DNA of 10,576 bases, taken from positions 1 through 10,576 of the forward strand of contig JAUXGY010000029.1 in NCBI GenBank assembly GCA_030621805.1. Direction: 5' to 3'. Every line of letters starts with the position of its first letter. The first letter of the stretch is position 1. Below the pieces are notes generated by a model, which worked only from the letters and a program-made list of their open reading frames with translations, was not told the origin of the DNA and ran no database searches. Made by a program: the position numbers and the translations under genes. Below are positions 6,116 to 10,576 of this stretch, piece after piece. Source of the stretch: Kiritimatiellales bacterium (GTDB lineage: Bacteria > Verrucomicrobiota > Kiritimatiellia > Kiritimatiellales > Pontiellaceae).

Positions 6116-9100
6116 CTATTCCCCTCCGGTGCGTTGTTCTGCGGCATAAACCGGATCGAGTGTTTTCGATACGCCACCGGAGTCGATCTCGTCCATCAAA
6201 ACCTCCACCGCTTTTTCGAGCTGTGCATCGCGCCCAGCGGAAATATCGCCGGGTGCAGCGCGAACAATGAAGTCGGGTATACAAGGCTTGTATTCCATAT
6301 CTTGGCCATCGTTAATCGTGAACCAACCGCGATGCGGCATACGAATATTCCCAACATCAAGAATCTTATCGCTCGATGTGGAAATCACCGCTGCTTGGCT
6401 TGGAACACCTACGATCTTGCCGCGGCCAAGCGTCTTGATGGCATGACTAAATATTTCGGCGTTACTGGCAGAATATTCGTTACACAAAACCGTGATGGGT
6501 TTGAACCATGCTGCCGAGGGCAAGTAGCCTTGCTGGTAGCATTTTTCCCCGTTCCGCGGAATGGTAACGGCGTGTCCGGGATGACAGAGAATGGCGAGGA
6601 GATAGTCGGAAATAAATCCACCCCCGTTGTTGCGCACATCGATCACTAAGCCATCCTTGCCAAAACCACGGGCGTAGATTTCCTTCTCGAACTGCCGCAG
6701 ACTGGTGAAATTCATACTCTCGATGTCGAGATATCCCAACCGCCCGCCGCTAAGCCGCTCCACGGTTTCACGGTTGAAGGCCATCCACTCCTCACGCATT
6801 AGTTTGCGCTCATTGCTATACCCCTCCTCATCAATTTCAACCGTCCGTTCGACTCCATCTTCATCTTTCAACAGCAGCTTAATACTTCGCGGGTAACGAT
6901 CCGTCAGGATAGCGGTGAGGTCAGTAGAGGAGTCGACAGCGACACCATCAATCGCCATTAGGATTTCACCGGGACGCACGGGTTCCGAGGCACGGTCGGG
7001 GGCACTTTCGTGAATCGTATGGCGAACCTTCAGTCCCGGCCCCGCAAACGAATCGTCGAAGCGTAGCCCAAGGGCAGCCGTACGTTTGTTCCAGCCTTGG
7101 TTCTCCTTGTATTCAGGATTCCACTCCTTATGCGAATACGACGTTTGCTCGAAGGAAATGTGCGATGCGTTGAGTTCCCCCATCAGCATTTCCATTACCC
7201 GTCCGAAGCTTTCCCAACTCGTGCTCTGCGTGGCGGCCTCTTCGTATTTCAAGCGCATGGCCTCCCAGTCGAGGTTGTTCATGCGGGGGTCATAGAAACG
7301 ATCGCGGAACTTTCGCCAAGCCATGCGAAACGCCAACCTGCGGTAGTCGGCAATATCAGTTTCCTGATAGACCTTGAATGGATATTTTTCCGTATAGGCC
7401 GCTGGAACGCCTCCGTTCAGCCAGACAATCTTGCTGCCCTTTTCAAGCCAGCGCGCCTGATCCCCCGTCGTCGCCGTCATGAAACTAGGGGTCAGGCTAT
7501 TCGGGAAGACCACCTTATAGGTTCCGCGCTTGCCTTTGATCGTGGATTGGAAGGCAAGCGCCTTGGAATCGAACGACCAAAACAACCCGCCGGGGCGACC
7601 ATCGACCCGAATGGTATGAATCCGGTCGGCCAGCCCCTTGAAATCGATTGTGACCGGTTTGATCGACTCTTCCTCTTCATCCTCGATAGCGGAATCTTCT
7701 TTATCATCCTCAACACCGTCGGACTCCTCTGGCAACTCACTTTGAGTCTCTTGTGTTGTTCCGGCTTCCGGGTTCAGAATCGGTTCGGGATCGAGCGGAG
7801 GTTCCGGCTCGTCGTCATCGATATTCTCGCGCTTTCCTCGACTTTTCTCCATGGCCTTGATCGCATCTTCGAGTTTGCGTTCTCGGCTACTCTGGTTTTC
7901 ATCTTCGCGCTGGAGCCATGCGTAATAAATATTGGTCTGCTGGTCATAGCGTTTGCCGACAAAAGCGATTATGCGCCCGTCGGGCGACCATCGGGCGTTA
8001 CCGTCCCAGTTCGGGTGGCGCGAAAGATTGTAGGGTTCGCGTTCCCCAGCTTCATTAAGAATCCAAACATCGCTATTGCCCCAGGAGTCCTGAACGGACG
8101 CCGTCAGCCAGCGGCCATCAGGCGACCAGTCATAATAAATGGGAAATGGTTCCTGCTTCAGCAATCGGCCCTCGGTACCATCCAGATCATAGGTCCAAAG
8201 CTCACAATTTCCCTCGACCACCGCGAACCGCGTTCCGTCCGGATTGAGGCTTAGATTGAAGCGGCTTTTATGATCCTGCGTAACCGGAGTTAGAACAAAT
8301 TCGGTGTTCTCCCACCAATAAGCATCCGGATCCTTCTTCTCCGCCTTCCAGATATTCACGCCGAGGCCGTCGTCACGCAGAAAATAAAGGAACGTCTCGT
8401 CCTCGGAAAAAACTGCTTCGCGCTCGTGGGTAGCTGTTTCGCCACACACCAATCGGGGGGTGCGTAATACCGTATCCATCACCCACAGGTCGCCGCCCGC
8501 CGTGAAAGCTAGTTCAAGCCCGTCCTTCGTGCATGCGAGCGACCCATATTCGTCGTTATTCCACGCCGCGTCATAGTAGCGGCGGCGGGTCTTCGGCGGT
8601 GGATTATCGGTTTCAATCCACAGATCAATCTTTTCCAGACTCTTCGGCTTGCGCGGATCCATCCGGTAAAAGTCGAAAAGTTGCCGAAACACCATCGTCT
8701 TGCCGTCTTTTGCCAGCGAAGGAATGATGACCGAGCCCTCTTTAAAATGCGTGAGTTGCTTTTGCCCACCGTCTTTAAGGTCGTATTCCCAGACGTTGAA
8801 ACAGCCCTCAACCTGGCGCGCATAGTAGAAACCTGATCCATTCGGCTTCCACATCGGCGTACGACTTCCATTGGGGTCGTCGCACAATAGCTCCTGCGTC
8901 CCCGTCTCCAGATCGCGCAACCAAATACGGCTTGCCAAACTTCCCGTGTAGCCTCGGCGATAGAGCCGCGAACTTCCGGAGGTAAACAACAGCTTTTTCC
9001 CGTCCGGCGACAGCGAGACCTCGTTGGCATATCCATCGAAAAGCATCTCCTCCGCCCGGCGCTCGGTACGAGAAATTTTGAATAGCCGCCCCTGCATCAA

Positions 9101-9505
9101 TCCGATGGCAGCCCGCGAGCTCGACACCAGCAACGACTTCCCTTCCGGGAACCATGCATACGGGAAAGCACCTTCGCTATGGAAGGTCAGTTTCTCCGGC
9201 GGCCCACCGGCCGGCGGCATCGTATAGGTCTGCCACGTTCCATCCCGCTTGCTCGCAAAGGCCAGTTCCTTCCCATCCGGCGAAAATACAGGGCGCGTCT
9301 CCTTCGCCGGATGCGCCGTCAAACGCTCCGCCTTCCCTCCCTTGATCGATGCGCCCCACAGGTCGCCACGGTATTCAAAAACCAGCTGTTTCCCGTTCGG
9401 GGAAAGCACCGGAAGCGAACCGAGTTGTACCACCTCCCGCTCCGCAAAAACCCCCTGCGCCAACACGATTCCACATATAACCGCCGTTAAAAACCACTTC
9501 ATCAT
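6116..9505 (-). CDS. Exported tricorn-type protease (peptidase family S41)
   Basis: A 1129-residue homologue of tricorn protease, which cuts peptides into short oligopeptides. Residues 1-21 (MMKWFLTAVICGIVLAQGVFA) look like a signal peptide, so it should act outside the cytoplasm, unlike archaeal tricorn. Two beta-propellers with SPDG/SPNG blades follow (about 22-296 and 306-706). The second is interrupted by a very acidic, probably disordered stretch (534-615). Then come a helical domain (719-786), a PDZ domain (about 808-892, ALGLRFDD to VRPGEILMAIDGVAV) and the S41 core. Catalytic residues are visible: Ser781-His782 (NASHISFE), nucleophile Ser1014 (NEYSASNAEIF) and Glu1071 (DMEYKPCIPD). 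The Asp after the nucleophile in archaeal tricorn is Asn1015, probably tolerable because its backbone amide is used. VIDVRNNGGG is at 954-963. ATG 9505 is chosen because GGAGG lies 6 nt upstream; the longer frame to 9652 would cover the promoter. Confidence 0.93.
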   Translation of the reverse strand: MMKWFLTAVICGIVLAQGVFAEREVVQLGSLPVLSPNGKQLVFEYRGDLWGASIKGGKAERLTAHPAKETRPVFSPDGKELAFASKRDGTWQTYTMPPAGGPPEKLTFHSEGAFPYAWFPEGKSLLVSSSRAAIGLMQGRLFKISRTERRAEEMLFDGYANEVSLSPDGKKLLFTSGSSRLYRRGYTGSLASRIWLRDLETGTQELLCDDPNGSRTPMWKPNGSGFYYARQVEGCFNVWEYDLKDGGQKQLTHFKEGSVIIPSLAKDGKTMVFRQLFDFYRMDPRKPKSLEKIDLWIETDNPPPKTRRRYYDAAWNNDEYGSLACTKDGLELAFTAGGDLWVMDTVLRTPRLVCGETATHEREAVFSEDETFLYFLRDDGLGVNIWKAEKKDPDAYWWENTEFVLTPVTQDHKSRFNLSLNPDGTRFAVVEGNCELWTYDLDGTEGRLLKQEPFPIYYDWSPDGRWLTASVQDSWGNSDVWILNEAGEREPYNLSRHPNWDGNARWSPDGRIIAFVGKRYDQQTNIYYAWLQREDENQSSRERKLEDAIKAMEKSRGKRENIDDDEPEPPLDPEPILNPEAGTTQETQSELPEESDGVEDDKEDSAIEDEEEESIKPVTIDFKGLADRIHTIRVDGRPGGLFWSFDSKALAFQSTIKGKRGTYKVVFPNSLTPSFMTATTGDQARWLEKGSKIVWLNGGVPAAYTEKYPFKVYQETDIADYRRLAFRMAWRKFRDRFYDPRMNNLDWEAMRLKYEEAATQSTSWESFGRVMEMLMGELNASHISFEQTSYSHKEWNPEYKENQGWNKRTAALGLRFDDSFAGPGLKVRHTIHESAPDRASEPVRPGEILMAIDGVAVDSSTDLTAILTDRYPRSIKLLLKDEDGVERTVEIDEEGYSNERKLMREEWMAFNRETVERLSGGRLGYLDIESMNFTSLRQFEKEIYARGFGKDGLVIDVRNNGGGFISDYLLAILCHPGHAVTIPRNGEKCYQQGYLPSAAWFKPITVLCNEYSASNAEIFSHAIKTLGRGKIVGVPSQAAVISTSSDKILDVGNIRMPHRGWFTINDGQDMEYKPCIPDFIVRAAPGDISAGRDAQLEKAVEVLMDEIDSGGVSKTLDPVYAAEQRTGGE

Positions 9506-9534
9506 TTCCATCCTCCAAATAAGCCAAAGGTTTA

Positions 9535-9563
9535 AGCATAATCCTGCAACCCGGACAATACAA
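9535..9563 (-). promoter_or_regulatory. Candidate sigma70-type promoter for the tricorn gene
   Basis: On the minus strand TTGTAT (9563-9558) and TATGCT (9540-9535) are separated by exactly 17 bp. The -10 matches four of six consensus bases and the -35 three of six. A start near 9528 would give a leader of about 20 nt containing GGAGG. It supports the translational start at 9505 and independent transcription from the S9 gene upstream. Confidence 0.35.
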
Positions 9564-9800
9564 TCCGCCGTACTTACAATGCACCCCAGGTCATGCTTTA
9601 GGTCTCGTTTCACAAGTAACGGCACAGAGCCGACAAATATGACAACCAACAATTCTACTGACGACCGCTATGGGCACACTTTCCTCACTTTTTTCAGGAA
9701 CCCCCCCAAACAACAGATCGAACCGCACCCGATAGATTTCCCTGGAAAGGTGACGCCTATCCGACCCATCTTGTTGCCAAATCCATGCACATCACTTAGC

Positions 9801-9876
9801 TGTAGCTGTGATCCATGGTCGCAAATTTGGTAGAGCGGGGTTTCAAACGGGGGCGAGATCTTGGATCTCACCTACA
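9801..9876. repeat. REP-like pair of inverted hairpins
   Basis: Both ends read inward as TGTAG, one base, TG, one base, GATCCA. The left copy is on the plus strand (9801-9822) and the right copy on the minus strand (9876-9852). Each folds: the right copy pairs GGTGAGATC with GATCTCGCC (9 bp, loop CAA, one G-U). The left copy pairs about 7 bp around CAT with two G-U pairs. This head-to-head layout 3' of a gene resembles REP/BIME elements. The right hairpin could also act as a terminator for the S9 gene, but no T run follows. Confidence 0.4.
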
Positions 9877-9889
9877 GAAAAACCATCGG

Positions 9890-10576
9890 CTACAGCCCCA
9901 GCAAATGCCGCACAAAGAACTCCTCACGGCGGCGAAGGCCGTAGGGACTCTCGCCTGCGCCGTGGCCCCCTGAGGGAAAGGCGATGAACTCAAAATCCTT
10001 ATCGGCCTTGATCAACGCATCAACCACCTGCAACGTGGATGAGGGATCGACGTTGGAATCGAGCATGCCAACGGTAAGCAGGAGCTTGCCCCCAAGCTTG
10101 TTCGCATCGACCGCGTTGGAATTTTCGGCATAGCTTTCGTCGACCGGCCAGCCCATCCAGGCCTCGTTCCACCAGATCTTGTCCATGCGGTTGTCGTGGC
10201 ATCCACAGTCAGCGGCAGCAGCCTTGTAGAAATCAGCGTAATCGAGGACGGCACGCATGGCGCTCTGTCCCCCGGCGGAGCCACCATAGATGCCGACACG
10301 GGAGAGATCCAAGCACGGGTATTCCTTCGCGGCGGCTTTTAGCCAGGCGATGCGATCAGGAAAACCGGAATCCTTGAGGTTCTTCCAGCAAATATCGTGG
10401 AACTTTTTTGATCGCCAATTGGTGCCCATGCCATCGACCTGAACAACCACGAAGCCGAGTTCGGCCAACCGTTGCGCACCGTGGTAGGTCGCAAATTTCT
10501 TGGGCACAAAATAGCCATGCGGCCCAGCGTAAATCAACTCGATGATGGGATATTTCCTTTCAGGATCAAAATGGCT
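9890..10576 (-). CDS. S9 family (dipeptidyl peptidase IV-like) serine peptidase, 5' part outside the window
   Basis: The frame is open from the window edge for 228 codons and ends at TAG 9890-9892. It is the alpha/beta-hydrolase domain of a prolyl oligopeptidase-family peptidase; the N-terminal propeller and any signal peptide lie beyond the right edge. FDPERKYPIIELIYAGPHGY opens the domain. The catalytic triad is complete: nucleophile in YGGSAGG (Ser100 of the visible part), Asp173 in GMLDSNVDP and His205 in SGGHGAGE. The spacings (73 and 32 residues) are close to DPP-IV (78 and 32). MDKIWWNEAWMGWP is typical of a bacterial subgroup of these enzymes. A TTG near 10537 is internal and not the real start. 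The gene precedes the tricorn gene on the same strand, and the two could degrade peptides in sequence. Confidence 0.92.
   Translation of the reverse strand, partial: SHFDPERKYPIIELIYAGPHGYFVPKKFATYHGAQRLAELGFVVVQVDGMGTNWRSKKFHDICWKNLKDSGFPDRIAWLKAAAKEYPCLDLSRVGIYGGSAGGQSAMRAVLDYADFYKAAAADCGCHDNRMDKIWWNEAWMGWPVDESYAENSNAVDANKLGGKLLLTVGMLDSNVDPSSTLQVVDALIKADKDFEFIAFPSGGHGAGESPYGLRRREEFFVRHLLGL

Larger units (their letters stand above)
9506..9889. other. 384 bp gap between the S9 peptidase and tricorn genes
   Basis: I found no credible gene here; the short open frames lack ribosome sites and family resemblance. It holds the tricorn ribosome site (CCTCC on the plus strand, 9512-9516), a candidate tricorn promoter (9535-9563) and, next to the S9 stop, an inverted pair of hairpins (9801-9876). 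The middle, about 9570-9790, contains a run of seven C near 9706 but no structure I could support. Confidence 0.6.

Noticed and set aside
7097..8254. 385-codon open frame on the plus strand opposite the tricorn gene
   Set aside because: It is the antisense shadow of a clear S41/propeller gene, has no family resemblance and no ribosome site, and reflects that gene's codon use.
9506..9652. Longer tricorn start at 9652
   Set aside because: The extra 49 residues have no ribosome site, would bury the signal peptide and would cover the candidate promoter; GGAGG points to 9505.
1..10576. tRNA, rRNA or CRISPR array
   Set aside because: No cloverleaf-like segment, rRNA-like stretch or regularly spaced direct repeats were seen on either strand.

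Overview
This 10.6 kb bacterial window has about seven genuine genes plus remnants of mobile elements. GC content looks moderate, near 50% by eye. Several features fit the PVC superphylum (Kiritimatiellota/Planctomycetota/Verrucomicrobiota side): a glycine decarboxylase split into PA and PB subunits, an exported tricorn-type protease with an acidic linker, and an S9 peptidase of a form common there. This assignment is an inference from gene content, not from a marker gene.

Layout. At 1-2381, on the minus strand, lie gcvT and the 5' 416 codons of gcvPA, two parts of the glycine cleavage system; gcvPA runs off the left edge. Transcribed divergently from gcvT is a two-gene plus-strand operon (2519-4590) of membrane-bound, NarL-type (HisKA_3) sensor histidine kinases joined by an ATGA overlap. 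Next come a possible IS3-family OrfA scrap, folE (GTP cyclohydrolase I, 4774-5316), an unidentified coding-like fragment, and the N-terminal remnant of an IS630-family transposase (minus, 5632-5889). An AT-rich gap (5890-6115) holds two near-identical palindromes. The right half is minus strand: a large exported tricorn-type protease (6116-9505), a 384 bp gap with a candidate promoter and a REP-like inverted hairpin pair, and the C-terminal part of a DPP-IV-like S9 peptidase running off the right edge.

Most notable. The two adjacent histidine kinases are degenerate in complementary ways. The first keeps the phospho-accepting histidine (DLHDGVGQ) but has lost the ATP-binding residues of its catalytic domain. 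The second keeps an ATP-binding domain (N box, G1-like NNG, GVGL) but has tyrosine at the histidine position. Together they would make one working kinase, so I predict an obligate heterodimer. No response regulator is encoded in the window.

How the genes relate. gcvT and gcvPA use tetrahydrofolate and folE starts pterin/folate synthesis, so the left half has a loose one-carbon theme. The tricorn protease and S9 peptidase look like successive steps of peptide breakdown outside the cytoplasm. Nothing in the sequence links the kinase pair to either pathway beyond adjacency.
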